Assembly: GCA_011369465.1 (NCBI GenBank)
Contig: DRQG01000139.1
Span: 1 to 35,700 of the forward strand
Direction: 5' to 3'
Origin: Caldithrix abyssi
GTDB lineage: Bacteria > Calditrichota > Calditrichia > Calditrichales > Calditrichaceae
Length of the DNA: 35,700 nucleotides
The stretch's first letter is position 1, and the number at the start of each line of letters is the position of its first letter. Positions 1-9,378 of this stretch are shown here, piece after piece. The notes below the pieces were generated by a model. It did not search any database and had not been told where the DNA came from. It worked only from the letters and a program-made list of their open reading frames with translations. Made by a program: the position numbers and the translations under genes.

Positions 1-1
1 C

Positions 2-1099
2 CAGAGCCTGCGCAATTTGATTGATCATCTCTCGGATAGAATTACGTTTAAGATTCTTACGCCCGATTTTGATTTAGGTGAAAAAGACCCCTATCCAAAT
101 GTTGATAGGAACCGCTGGACTAAGGTGAATGGTATTGATATTTATTATATTTCAAAAAGCAATATGACCATACACAAAATAGGACATATAATACGAAATA
201 CCAAACACGATATTCGCTATTACAATAGTTTTTTTTATCCTTATTTAACGGTTTTTCCATTACTAATGGAAAAAATCGGATGGTTACCCAAGAAACCATC
301 CGTACTTGCTTTGAGAGGGGAATTTGCGCCTTCTGCTTTAACCGAGAAAAGGTTAAAAAAACAATTGTTCTTGTTTTTGAATTCTTTCATCAATATTTAT
401 TCCAATGTAGTATGGCAGGTTAGCAGTCCTTTTGAGAAGGAACAGCTTTTAAAAGTCTTTGGTCAGAAACGTGTGAAAGGGCTGCAAATCATTTCCAATA
501 TTCCACCAAAGAATGCCAAAGTGGGGGATGGTCGGGTATCAAATAAGAAAAAGGGAATCCTGAATCTGGTATATATTGGCAGGGTAGCTAAGAACAAGAA
601 TTTGTTGGGCGCTATTACTTTATTGAGAGGCAGCAAAGGACGGGTCACATTGGATGTTTATGGGCCCGGAGAAGATAAAGATTATCTGCAACTATGTTTA
701 AACCAGGCAAATCAGCTTCCTGAAAATGTAGTGGTTAATTTCCACGGCCCAGTGGAACATAAGGAGATAATTAACCTATTACGACAAAACGATTTTCTCT
801 TCTTCCCCAGTCTTGGCGAAAATTTTGGACATATAATATTAGAAAGCTTAATTTCGGGTACACCGGCTATAATAAGCGACAGAACACCCTGGCAGGACCT
901 GGAAAAATATGAAGCGGGCTGGGTTATCGATTTAGAAGATAAAAATAAGTTTAACGAAGTAGTAAATCACTGCGTTCAGATGGATAAACCGGAACATCAA
1001 ACCTATTGCGATGGCGCTTTAAAAAAGGCGAAACAGTACTTGGAAGACACCCGGATTGTAGAAGAAACCTATCAGATGTTTACCGGTTTGCTAAAGTAG
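2..1099 (+). CDS. GT4 family glycosyltransferase, 5' end cut by the window
   Basis: A GT-B glycosyltransferase that probably adds one sugar to a lipid-linked polysaccharide precursor in the cytoplasm. The frame is open back to base 2, and the residues before the first possible start (TTG at 17) read QSLRNLIDHL. This continues the N-terminal helix found after the glycine-rich donor loop in this family, so the true start lies upstream of the window. The C-terminal half has the GT4 signature: an LVYIGRV strand opening the second Rossmann domain, then PSLGENFGHIILES with the E-x7-E nucleotide-sugar site, then SGTPAIISD. The next gene starts 10 bases after the stop, so the two are likely co-transcribed. 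The family is clear; the sugar and linkage cannot be read from sequence. Confidence 0.85.
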   Translation, partial: QSLRNLIDHLSDRITFKILTPDFDLGEKDPYPNVDRNRWTKVNGIDIYYISKSNMTIHKIGHIIRNTKHDIRYYNSFFYPYLTVFPLLMEKIGWLPKKPSVLALRGEFAPSALTEKRLKKQLFLFLNSFINIYSNVVWQVSSPFEKEQLLKVFGQKRVKGLQIISNIPPKNAKVGDGRVSNKKKGILNLVYIGRVAKNKNLLGAITLLRGSKGRVTLDVYGPGEDKDYLQLCLNQANQLPENVVVNFHGPVEHKEIINLLRQNDFLFFPSLGENFGHIILESLISGTPAIISDRTPWQDLEKYEAGWVIDLEDKNKFNEVVNHCVQMDKPEHQTYCDGALKKAKQYLEDTRIVEETYQMFTGLLK

Positions 1100-1109
1100 G
1101 ACGGACAGG

Positions 1110-2246
1110 ATGGATTATTTACATCAGAAATTAACATTTAAAATCAAAAAAGTATTCAGATATATCCGATTGTATGGATTGCGCAGAACGTGGATAAAGG
1201 TACAGGGACAAAAACATTTAAAAAGAAAATTCGATACTTTGCCGCAGAGTAATACCAACTTTAAAAGGACGCAAAAAATAGCGTTGATAGGATGCGGTAA
1301 TTTCGCCTTCACAACAATAGCCTATTACCTTAAAAAAGAATTCGGTGATGTTATTGCCGCTGTTATGGACATAGACATAAACAGAGCAGCATCTTTGGCA
1401 TCATATTATAAAATCCCGCACTACACGGATTCATTTGAAGAAATTTTGAATGATGATCGGATTGCCATGCTTTACATCGCCACGGACCATGCCAGCCATG
1501 CAGAATATGCCGTGCAGGCCATGAAAATGAAAAAACATGTTTATATAGAGAAACCTCATGTTGTGAATAAAGAACAGTTAGATAACTTACTGTCCGAATT
1601 GTCAAAACAGCAATCAAAAGTATTCTTAGGCTTCAATAGACCGGTGTCTCCATTGGGACAACGAATTCGGGAATACCTGAATAAAGAGGATGGATCGGGT
1701 ATGTTTAATTGGTTTGTTATCGGCCATAAATTGGAACCGGATCACTGGTATTTACAGCCGGGACAGGGAGGCAGGGTTCTCGGCAACCTTTGTCATTGGA
1801 CGGATTTTATTCTACATCTTATTCCTCAGAACCACATATATCCCGTAGAAATCAACCCAACGCGGGGGGAAAAAGAAGACAGCGATATTGCAGTAACCTT
1901 GAAATTCGGTGAAGGTAGCATCGCGGCCATAACCTTTTCCGAAAAAGGATATACATTCGAAGGAGTGCGGGAAAGATTTCATGCCCAGAAAGGCGACTGT
2001 ATCTTGTCGTTGGATGATTTTCAAAATCTGGTTGTGGATGTCAGAGACAAAAAATGGAAGCATCATCAGATTTTCAGAGATCAGGGGCATAGAAGAAATG
2101 TGGTTAGCGCTTATGCGAATGTAAAAAATGATGAACCCTATCATTTTGAGAACAGAGCAAACCATATTTATGATACCGCACTTCTGTTTCTCAAAACAAA
2201 AGATGCTCTCGAATCCAATGGAAAACTTATAATAAATTCCCGATAA
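1110..2246 (+). CDS. Gfo/Idh/MocA family oxidoreductase
   Basis: An NAD(P)-dependent sugar oxidoreductase of 378 residues. After about 55 basic N-terminal residues, a Rossmann fold begins with KIALIGCGNFA (G61-x-G63-x-x-A66). The family's EKP motif follows as VYIEKPH (EKP at 147-149), where the Lys normally takes part in catalysis. The C-terminal half is the usual alpha/beta substrate domain. Members of this family in polysaccharide clusters oxidise, reduce or epimerise nucleotide sugars. A related Gfo/Idh domain is fused into the next gene, so the two may act on successive intermediates (inference). The first 55 residues are longer than in the minimal family and their role is unknown. A purine-rich stretch just before the ATG could serve as ribosome binding site. 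Confidence 0.85.
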   Translation: MDYLHQKLTFKIKKVFRYIRLYGLRRTWIKVQGQKHLKRKFDTLPQSNTNFKRTQKIALIGCGNFAFTTIAYYLKKEFGDVIAAVMDIDINRAASLASYYKIPHYTDSFEEILNDDRIAMLYIATDHASHAEYAVQAMKMKKHVYIEKPHVVNKEQLDNLLSELSKQQSKVFLGFNRPVSPLGQRIREYLNKEDGSGMFNWFVIGHKLEPDHWYLQPGQGGRVLGNLCHWTDFILHLIPQNHIYPVEINPTRGEKEDSDIAVTLKFGEGSIAAITFSEKGYTFEGVRERFHAQKGDCILSLDDFQNLVVDVRDKKWKHHQIFRDQGHRRNVVSAYANVKNDEPYHFENRANHIYDTALLFLKTKDALESNGKLIINSR

Positions 2247-2293
2247 CGGGATGAATATCCAACAACCTAATTGGTGAATAAACGGATTGTACT

Positions 2294-4453
2294 ATGAAAC
2301 AACTTATTCAGCATTTTAGAACAGGACAACTGGAACTGGTTACAACGGTACACCCAATGGTTTCTTCTCAGACTCTTATAGTTGCTGCGAGAAGGAGCTT
2401 AATATCGGTCGGTACGGAAAAGATGTTACTGGATTTCGGAAAAGCGTCTTATATAAGTAAAGCCAAGCAACAACCTGATCGTTTGAAAGAGGTTTTCGAT
2501 AAAATTAAGACAGAAGGCTTTATTGACACGGCCCAAAAAGTGTGGAATAAAATAAATGAACCCATACCCTTGGGATACTCTCATGTAGGTGTTATCATTG
2601 AAAAAGGAAATAGGGTTGATCAATTTGAGGTTGGACAGCGTGTTGTCTCAAACGGTCCCCATGCTGAGATAGTACAGGTTCCCTGGACGTTAGCCGCACC
2701 TGTCCCGGACAGCGTAAGCGATGATGAAGCCGCTTTTACCGTGCCCGGCTCGATTTGTTTAGAAGGCATACGCCTGCTGAATCCCACAATTGGGGAAACT
2801 TTTGTCGTTATCGGGCTAGGGCTGTTGGGGCAGATCACCACACAGATTCTACAGGCCAACGGATGCCGCGTGATAGCTTTTGATCTGGTAAAAGAAAAAG
2901 TAGATCTTGCCCGGGCGCAGGGTGTTGAAGCTGTGTTATCCAGAACGAGCAAAGAAAACATTGAATATGTAATGGGGTTAACCAACGGGATGGGAACCGA
3001 TGGGGTAATTATTACCGCTTCCACCACTTCAGAACAGTTGCTTTCGGAATGCGCATTAATCTCGCGTAAACGCGGCCGGATCGTTTTAGTGGGGGTGGTT
3101 CCGATTACCGTCCCAAGAAATCTGTTTTACGAAAAAGAACTTTCCTTCCAGGTATCCAGTGCCTACGGCCCCGGCAGGTATGACCCGACCTATGAAAGCG
3201 GACAGGATTATCCGTTCCCTTATGTACGGTGGACAGCCAAGAGAAATATGGAAGCGTTTCTTTTTTTATTGGAACAGAAAAAAATCCATGTAAGTCATTT
3301 GATCACGGACAGGTTTCCCTTCGAACAGGTGCTGGATGCCTATGAACTCATCGATAAAGAAAATCCTGTGGGAATTCTTCTTGAATATTCCGTTAAAGGG
3401 AAAGAAGAAAGTACTGTTCAAATTATTGCTGAATCATCACTCAAGCATGTAGAAAGCGATAAACTGAAACTTGGTTTTATAGGCGCCGGTAATTTTGCCA
3501 AAGCGGTTTTACTTCCGGCTTTGCAGAAATTGAACGCTCCGCTTGAAATGATTTCATCGTCTAACGGACTAAGCGCAAATCTGGCTGCCCGAAAGTTTAA
3601 AATTGCCCGAGCAACATCCGACAGGGCAACCATACTTAAAGATGAATCCATAAACGCCGTCTTCATCGTTACGCGTCACAATACCCATGCAGCGTTGGTG
3701 GCAGAAGCTTTGCAAAACGACAAACATGTCTTTGTAGAAAAACCATTAGCTCTCACCCTGGACGAATTAAAAACGGTCTACAAGGCGCTGCAAAACAACC
3801 CAAACAGGCAGCTAATGGTTGGTTTTAATCGGCGGTTTGCACCTTTTGTTCAGGAATTAAAAAATATTCTTATTGATCGCAGCGACCCTGTTTCAGTTCT
3901 TATGACAATAAATGCCGGAAATATACCCATGGATCATTGGGTGCATGATCCGGTTATGGGAGGTGGCCGGATTATTGGAGAGGCCTGTCATTTTATTGAT
4001 TTGGCGCGTTTTCTAACCGGTTCGGCAATCCGTGGAGTATCGGCCGTTACAACCAACGGACATTCCGGCAATGATGAAGACAAAACAATGATTTTGCTGA
4101 CCTTTTCGGACGGTTCGCAAGCGGCTATTCATTATTTGGCCAATGGAAACAGCAGATTCCCCAAAGAGCGGATTGAGGTATTCTCCTCGCAGCGCATTTT
4201 TCAGATTGATAATTTTAAAAAACTAAAAGGTTTCGGATCACCTCTAAAAAAATATGCAATTACACAAGACAAAGGACATCTATCCGAGTTGAAAGCCTTT
4301 TTAGATTCTGTTACCGGGAAAACAGATACTCCGATTCCTGCGGAAGAGATATTTGAAGTCCATTTGGCAACACTGGCCGTTTTGCAATCCATTACAGAAA
4401 GACAGTTTATTTCAATGGAATCTATGTGGAAAAACCTGCGTGACAGTTCGTGA
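2294..4453 (+). CDS. Bi-domain oxidoreductase: MDR (zinc-less ADH-like) fused to Gfo/Idh/MocA
   Basis: A 719-residue two-enzyme fusion. Residues 1 to about 370 form a medium-chain dehydrogenase/reductase with a nucleotide-binding FVVIGLGLLGQ turn (173-179). The usual catalytic-zinc GHE motif is replaced by LGYSHVG near residue 95, so zinc-dependent alcohol dehydrogenation is doubtful. Residues from about 391 form a Gfo/Idh/MocA domain with LGFIGAGNFAKA (G397-x-G399) and FVEKPLAL (EKP 482-484). This fusion occurs in exopolysaccharide loci beside heparinase II/III-like proteins and GT4 enzymes, as here. It probably makes or remodels an unusual nucleotide sugar, but the substrate is unknown. A 47-base gap separates it from the upstream gene. 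Confidence 0.85.
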   Translation: MKQLIQHFRTGQLELVTTVHPMVSSQTLIVAARRSLISVGTEKMLLDFGKASYISKAKQQPDRLKEVFDKIKTEGFIDTAQKVWNKINEPIPLGYSHVGVIIEKGNRVDQFEVGQRVVSNGPHAEIVQVPWTLAAPVPDSVSDDEAAFTVPGSICLEGIRLLNPTIGETFVVIGLGLLGQITTQILQANGCRVIAFDLVKEKVDLARAQGVEAVLSRTSKENIEYVMGLTNGMGTDGVIITASTTSEQLLSECALISRKRGRIVLVGVVPITVPRNLFYEKELSFQVSSAYGPGRYDPTYESGQDYPFPYVRWTAKRNMEAFLFLLEQKKIHVSHLITDRFPFEQVLDAYELIDKENPVGILLEYSVKGKEESTVQIIAESSLKHVESDKLKLGFIGAGNFAKAVLLPALQKLNAPLEMISSSNGLSANLAARKFKIARATSDRATILKDESINAVFIVTRHNTHAALVAEALQNDKHVFVEKPLALTLDELKTVYKALQNNPNRQLMVGFNRRFAPFVQELKNILIDRSDPVSVLMTINAGNIPMDHWVHDPVMGGGRIIGEACHFIDLARFLTGSAIRGVSAVTTNGHSGNDEDKTMILLTFSDGSQAAIHYLANGNSRFPKERIEVFSSQRIFQIDNFKKLKGFGSPLKKYAITQDKGHLSELKAFLDSVTGKTDTPIPAEEIFEVHLATLAVLQSITERQFISMESMWKNLRDSS

Positions 4454-4489
4454 CATATATTCAGATATTAAGCGATCAGGGCGTTGTAT

Positions 4490-6193
4490 ATGAGATGGAT
4501 ACGATTCATACATACACTGCTGTATTTAAAACCTGTACAAATCTGGAGCAGGATTTTTTTTCATGTTAAGAAAACGGTATTTGGTTTTATTATCATTGAC
4601 CTGGTTAAGCGTCAAAAAGCCGTCCCGGAACTACCAACCTTCAATTTAATCCCCAAACCACATGCGCCATATGCGGAAAAACAGAATTTAGAAAGAAAAC
4701 AATTCGTATTTTTAAACCAATTTGCGAACTATGATACGGATATCCGGTGGAACGATCCAGGCAAATCTAAACTTTGGAGATACAATTTACATTATTTTGA
4801 TTATCTATTACCCTTATTACAGGAACAGTCTGCCAAAAATTATGACCGGGGACGCCGAATCATTGAAGATTGGATAAAAAATAATCCAATTGGTCATGGA
4901 GATGGCTGGGAACCCTATCCTATATCCGTACGAGTTTGTAACTGGATTCATTTTTATGCTGCTTTTCAAAACTACATCGGAAAAGACCCATCATTTAAGG
5001 AAATCTTATTGGTCAGCCTGTTCCGCCAAATTGCTTACTTAAATTATTTTTTTGAATGGCATTTGCAGGCCAATCATTTTTGGGTCAATGCCAAAGCGCT
5101 GCTGTTCTCAGGCATTTTCTTCGGCCATAAATACTGGATTGAGAAGGGCGTAAAAATTGTCCAGCAGCAATTGGATGAACAGGTTTTGAACGATGGCGGA
5201 CATTATGAACGTTCGCCTATGTATCATGCGCTCTTTTTGCTGGATGTGATTGATTTATTGAATGGCATTAGAGCCTCGAAAATAAAAATCGAAAACCTCA
5301 GCCGGCTAAACAACATACTGCATCATAAAGCGTTGTCCATGTGGAAGTGGCTTAATCATCTCACACATCCGGATGGGGAAATCGCTCTGCTGGGTGATTC
5401 GGTTTTTAATCTTGCGCCTCAACCTGGAAAAATCGGTGAATACTTGCGGGCTGTCCTCCCCACAACCATAGAAAATACAGGAAAAAATGAGATAGCGGCG
5501 TTAAAAGAAAGCGGCTATTTTGTTGTTAGAGAGAATGAGCTCTATCTGGTCATTGATGGCGGTCCGCTTGGCGTAATTTACCAACCCGGCCACGCCCATT
5601 GTGATTTTTTGAGTTATGAGCTATCCTATAAAAGCCGGCGTTTTATTGTAGATAGCGGAATAGGTGAGTATTTGCCTACCGAACTCCGGCTGAAAGCGCG
5701 CAGCATATACAGTCATAATACTCTGGTGATAAACCAAATGGAACAGGCCGAAATCTGGCATGCCTTCAGAATGGGCAAGCGGATAATACCGCAAAATGTA
5801 CAATTTGCTTCCAGCCCGTTCATTAAATTTGAGGGAGCGTATGAAAATTTTATGAACAAGGAATCCGGTTATTATCACAAACGGAGCATTTTATTTCAGA
5901 ATACAAAAGAAATCAACATACAAGATTACTTCAGTCCGGCAGAATACAGACAAGCGGAAGATTTGATTCATCTGCATCCCCAATGTAGAGCAAAAATACA
6001 AAACGGTGCGGTAATAGTAGAGCGTGATAACGCTGTCTTAAATATTCTGTTTAATTCCGAAGAAATTCAAGCGGAGCTCCGTCCCTGGTTTTACGCCCCC
6101 GAGTTTGGCATTATCCAACAAAATCAAATGATTGTATTACAGCCCGCACATAAAAATATAAATAAAATAGAATACACGATAAAGTGGACGTAA
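4490..6193 (+). CDS. Heparinase II/III-like (alginate lyase fold) protein
   Basis: A polysaccharide lyase-like protein of 568 residues. The first part is an alpha/alpha-toroid with GDGWEPYPISVRVCNW, LQANHFWVNAKAL and GGHYERSPMYHALFLLD. The second is a beta-sandwich with GHAHCDFLSYEL and RSIYSHNTLVIN, typical of Hepar_II_III. The His, Tyr and Asn residues in these motifs resemble lyase active-site residues. No signal peptide is visible: the N-terminus is basic and mixed (MRWIRFIHTLLYLKPVQIW). It may therefore act in the cytoplasm or at the inner membrane during polymer assembly, unlike secreted degradative lyases. The ATG at 4490 is preferred over a TTG six bases upstream because CAGG lies at a suitable distance before it. 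It follows the bi-domain oxidoreductase by 36 bases. Confidence 0.8.
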   Translation: MRWIRFIHTLLYLKPVQIWSRIFFHVKKTVFGFIIIDLVKRQKAVPELPTFNLIPKPHAPYAEKQNLERKQFVFLNQFANYDTDIRWNDPGKSKLWRYNLHYFDYLLPLLQEQSAKNYDRGRRIIEDWIKNNPIGHGDGWEPYPISVRVCNWIHFYAAFQNYIGKDPSFKEILLVSLFRQIAYLNYFFEWHLQANHFWVNAKALLFSGIFFGHKYWIEKGVKIVQQQLDEQVLNDGGHYERSPMYHALFLLDVIDLLNGIRASKIKIENLSRLNNILHHKALSMWKWLNHLTHPDGEIALLGDSVFNLAPQPGKIGEYLRAVLPTTIENTGKNEIAALKESGYFVVRENELYLVIDGGPLGVIYQPGHAHCDFLSYELSYKSRRFIVDSGIGEYLPTELRLKARSIYSHNTLVINQMEQAEIWHAFRMGKRIIPQNVQFASSPFIKFEGAYENFMNKESGYYHKRSILFQNTKEINIQDYFSPAEYRQAEDLIHLHPQCRAKIQNGAVIVERDNAVLNILFNSEEIQAELRPWFYAPEFGIIQQNQMIVLQPAHKNINKIEYTIKWT

Positions 6194-6252
6194 ATTTGCG
6201 CTTAATAATCCCCTCTGGTAAATTAAACATTTAAGATCAACCAGACAGGAGC

Positions 6253-6260
6253 AAGGAGAA
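6253..6260 (+). promoter_or_regulatory. Shine-Dalgarno AAGGAGAA that fixes a TTG start
   Basis: AAGGAGAA ends four bases before the TTG at 6265. The protein read from that TTG begins RILYLSQYFPPEMGAPS, the normal N-terminal strand and donor loop of GT4 enzymes, so this rare start is well supported. Confidence 0.7.
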
Positions 6261-6264
6261 ATTT

Positions 6265-7494
6265 TTGCGCATTCTTTATCTTTCTCAATATTTTCCTCCA
6301 GAGATGGGCGCACCCTCTGCCCGTGTTTATGAATTGTCCAGGCGCTGGGTGGAAAACGGCGATCAGATAACGGTGTTAACCAGTTTCCCCAATCATCCTA
6401 CCGGCATCATCCCCGAAGAATATCGCGGGTATCGTTATTTGGAAGAGATAAAGGATGAAATCCGTGTTGTGCGCACCTATATTTTTGCGGCGCCGAATAA
6501 AGGCTTTTTCAAACGCATTTTATCCTATGTGTCATTCATGTGTTCAAGTATTCTCCAGGGAACACGAAAAGTAGGAAAACAAGATATTATCATTGCCTCG
6601 AGTCCTCAGTTTTTTGTAGGTATCGCCGGGTACATAATAAGCCGCTTAAAGGGCATTCCTTTCGTTTTTGAAGTACGCGATTTATGGCCGGAATCCATTG
6701 TTCAACTGGGGCAATTAAAAAATAAATTAATTATTCGTTTTCTGGAATGGATTGAGCTTATGCTATATCGCAAATCAATCCATATTGTCGGAGTGGCCGA
6801 TTCGACTACCGACATACTCAAATCGAGAGGGATTCCGCAAAAGAAGATTTCCATCATCAAAAATGGCGTGGATTTGAATTTGTTCCATGGAGAAGGGAAT
6901 AAACCGGAGCTAAAAGAGAAAAACGGGTATCCTGATAAATTCATAGTTACCTATATTGGCACACTCGGGCTTTCCCACGCTCTGGACAAGGTTTTGGATG
7001 CAGCCGATTTACTCGCAGAAGAGAAAGATATTCTTTTTCTGTTAGTGGGAGAAGGTGCGGAAAAGGACTCTTTGATTAAAAAAGCAAAAAAACAAAAATT
7101 GCAAAATGTCCAGTTTATTAACCAGATTGATAAAAAGAAATTACCCGATTACTATTCTTTGTCCGATGTGGTTCTGGTAACCCTTAAAGATTTACCGCTT
7201 TTTCGCAGCGTAATCCCATCAAAGATTTTTGAAATTATGGCAATGTCCCGTCCGATCATTATCAGTGTGGAAGGTGAATCGAAACGCTTGGTGGAAGAAG
7301 CAAAAGCTGGCATATTTTCCAAGCCGGAAAATCCGGAAGATTTGAAAGAAAAAATTCTTACACTTAAAAATGATCCGCAGCTTTGCGAACAATTAGGACG
7401 CAATGGCAGAGCTTTTGTGGAAAAAAATTTTGACCGCAACCGGCTGGCTGACAGGTATCAGAAAATCCTTCACAGGCTTGTTCATAATGTTTAA
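6265..7494 (+). CDS. GT4 family glycosyltransferase, WbuB/WcaI-like
   Basis: A 409-residue GT-B glycosyltransferase for polysaccharide repeat-unit assembly at the cytoplasmic face of the inner membrane. The N-terminus carries LYLSQYFPPEMGAPSARVYE and LTSFPNHPTG, characteristic of WbuB/WcaI-type proteins. A hydrophobic, basic stretch (FFKRILSYVSFMCSSILQG) near residue 80-100 probably contacts the membrane. The C-terminal domain has FIVTYIGTLGLSHALD, LLVGEGAEKD and PSKIFEIMAMSRPIII, the last carrying the E of the donor site. The start is TTG with a strong Shine-Dalgarno. The stop codon overlaps the start of the Wzi-like gene by eight bases, which suggests translational coupling. Donor and acceptor sugars are unknown. 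Confidence 0.85.
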   Translation: MRILYLSQYFPPEMGAPSARVYELSRRWVENGDQITVLTSFPNHPTGIIPEEYRGYRYLEEIKDEIRVVRTYIFAAPNKGFFKRILSYVSFMCSSILQGTRKVGKQDIIIASSPQFFVGIAGYIISRLKGIPFVFEVRDLWPESIVQLGQLKNKLIIRFLEWIELMLYRKSIHIVGVADSTTDILKSRGIPQKKISIIKNGVDLNLFHGEGNKPELKEKNGYPDKFIVTYIGTLGLSHALDKVLDAADLLAEEKDILFLLVGEGAEKDSLIKKAKKQKLQNVQFINQIDKKKLPDYYSLSDVVLVTLKDLPLFRSVIPSKIFEIMAMSRPIIISVEGESKRLVEEAKAGIFSKPENPEDLKEKILTLKNDPQLCEQLGRNGRAFVEKNFDRNRLADRYQKILHRLVHNV

Positions 7495-9190
7495 AAAAAT
7501 TCTATTAGTTATCCTATTTACCACAGTGGTGTCGAGTGAATTGGAAGCGCAAAGCCCCGTCTCCGTCCCCATTACCGACCCCGTGTATGGTTTTTTGGAA
7601 CGGATGGAAACGCTGGGCTATGTACATGATTTACTGGACGGCGTACGCCCCTTTAGCCGCAAACGGGTGGCCGCTTTTCTGCTGGATATAAAAAAACACC
7701 GCGCCGAACTTACCCATATCGACCGCCGCCGGCTGGACGACTACCTGTTGGATTACCGCTATGAAATCGATCCGGAAAAAAAATACGGGCAAATTAGCGA
7801 AGAGCAGACTACCCTGTACAGCCCTCTGGCCGGATGGAAGCGCTTTACAAGGGATTTCAGGCGCTTCTTCCAACAAATTCACCCCGAAGAGCAGAATTAT
7901 GTTTTTTTGTGGGAAGACGGCGGCAACACTTTTTATTTCAATTTCGATATGAACTTGACCTATGAGTCGCGTTCCGATAATTTGCAGCGCACCGGAAGCT
8001 GGCAGGACTTTCTCTTCCGCGGGCAGGTCAGCCCCCGTTTTGGCTATCAATTGAATGTCAGCCTGCAGGCGGTGCGCGGCGACGACGCCTACACGCTGGA
8101 ACATCCCATCTTAAAAGGAACCTGGAGCCAGCGCCCGGACAAAAGCGGCCCGCGCTATGCCGATCGCACCGGCGGGGAACTGGTCTATCATACAAAATAT
8201 ATCGATCTCACTTTTGCCCAGCAGGAAATACAATGGGGAATGGGGGAATCGGGACGGCTCATACTATCCCGAAATCCGGAACAGTATCCCTACATCGGCG
8301 TTACCGCAGATTGGGGCTGGGGAAAATTTATCGCCATTCAGGGTAAACTGTTGTCCTTCCCGCAGGATACTTTGTCGGATGGGACGAAGATTTATCCCGA
8401 TAAATGGCTGGCCGCGCACCGGCTGGAAGTATCGCCCTGGAACTGGCTGACCCTCGGTTTGAACGAAAATTTCATTTACGGGCAGCGTTATATGGATTGG
8501 GCCTATCTGTTTCCATTAAATTTTTACCGTTCGGTTGAACATAAACTGCGCGATCGCGATAACGCCACCATCTCTATAGATCTGGAGCTGCTGCCCTACC
8601 AGGGTGCCAAAGTGTACGGAACCGTATTTCTTGACGAATTTAAAGCCAGCAAATTGGGCACCAACTGGTACGGCAACAAACACGCCTTTTCGGCGGGTTT
8701 TTACCAGGTTGACCCTTTCGGAATTCCGAACTTTTCGTTACGTTTGGAATACACGGCTATTATGCCCTGGGTGTATACGCACCGGTACACCATCAATCGG
8801 TACACATCCGATTACCGCTCGCTGGGGCATTGGGCCGGTCCCAATTCCGAAATATGGTATGTACACATCCGGCAGGATCTGCACCAGCGCTTTTATCTGG
8901 GCCTAAAGCTGCGGCAGTGGAAGCACGGTGCTAATTATCCCAACGAAAACATCGGCGGGGATATCCTGTTGGGGCATGGCGTGCTGTTGGGCGATCAAAC
9001 CGAACCGCGCGAAACGCGTACTTTTCTGGAAGGCATACTGACTACGCAAAGAAAAGTACAACTTTATGCTGTGTACGAAGTTTTTAACGGTTTATTTTTA
9101 CGCGCGCACTATAACATTTATCATACGAATACGGAAGGTGCAATCAATAATTATAATGAATTGTTTTTGGGATTTAAATTCAGGTATTAG
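7487..9190 (+). CDS. Wzi-like capsule assembly outer-membrane protein
   Basis: A beta-barrel outer-membrane protein of 567 residues related to Wzi, which helps anchor or organise capsule on the cell surface. A signal peptide is visible (MFKKILLVILFTTVVSSELEAQ, probable cut after AQ). Then comes VYGFLERMETLGYVHDLLDG with RPFSRKRVA, typical of the N-terminal region of FCB Wzi-like proteins. The rest is rich in alternating aromatic strands and ends in LFLGFKFRY, with the terminal aromatic residue expected of a barrel. The frame is open 28 codons upstream, but the signal peptide places the start at the ATG overlapping the preceding stop. GC content is visibly higher from here on than in the upstream genes. 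Confidence 0.8.
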   Translation: MFKKILLVILFTTVVSSELEAQSPVSVPITDPVYGFLERMETLGYVHDLLDGVRPFSRKRVAAFLLDIKKHRAELTHIDRRRLDDYLLDYRYEIDPEKKYGQISEEQTTLYSPLAGWKRFTRDFRRFFQQIHPEEQNYVFLWEDGGNTFYFNFDMNLTYESRSDNLQRTGSWQDFLFRGQVSPRFGYQLNVSLQAVRGDDAYTLEHPILKGTWSQRPDKSGPRYADRTGGELVYHTKYIDLTFAQQEIQWGMGESGRLILSRNPEQYPYIGVTADWGWGKFIAIQGKLLSFPQDTLSDGTKIYPDKWLAAHRLEVSPWNWLTLGLNENFIYGQRYMDWAYLFPLNFYRSVEHKLRDRDNATISIDLELLPYQGAKVYGTVFLDEFKASKLGTNWYGNKHAFSAGFYQVDPFGIPNFSLRLEYTAIMPWVYTHRYTINRYTSDYRSLGHWAGPNSEIWYVHIRQDLHQRFYLGLKLRQWKHGANYPNENIGGDILLGHGVLLGDQTEPRETRTFLEGILTTQRKVQLYAVYEVFNGLFLRAHYNIYHTNTEGAINNYNELFLGFKFRY

Positions 9191-9202
9191 AAAGCAGTGG
9201 AA

Positions 9203-9321
9203 TGGATAATTGGAGTAGCGGAGTCCTGAAGTGATGGAATTTCGAATGGTAGAAATCAACGAAGTAACAAAGCATTACTCCAATACTTCATCACTCCATA
9301 ACTCCGTAATTTATCCATCCT
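9203..9321. repeat. Imperfect inverted repeat built from degenerate 8-bp units
   Basis: The 188-base gap between the Wzi-like gene and the WecA-WbaP fusion holds two arms. The left arm (9203-9250) reads in octamers: tggataat, tggagtag, cggagtcc, tgaagtga, tggaattt, cgaatggt. The right arm (9274-9321) reads attactcc, aatacttc, atcactcc, ataactcc, gtaattta, tccatcct. The right arm is an imperfect reverse complement of the left, so a long hairpin with a loop of about 23 bases could form. It contains no open reading frame of note. It may act as a transcript stem or attenuator; a mobile or slippage origin is also possible. Confidence 0.7.
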
Positions 9322-9378
9322 ACAATTAAGTAATTCAGCAATCCTTATTTACAAAATACTGAAACGAACCGGAAGGCC

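Noticed and set aside
2238-2251. TCCCG/CGGGA hairpin overlapping the stop of the first Gfo/Idh gene as a terminator
   Set aside because: The stem is only five pairs with no T-run, and the next gene is in the same pathway.
7403-7486. Upstream 28 codons of the Wzi-like frame
   Set aside because: They overlap the GT4 gene, and the signal peptide starts at the ATG at 7487.
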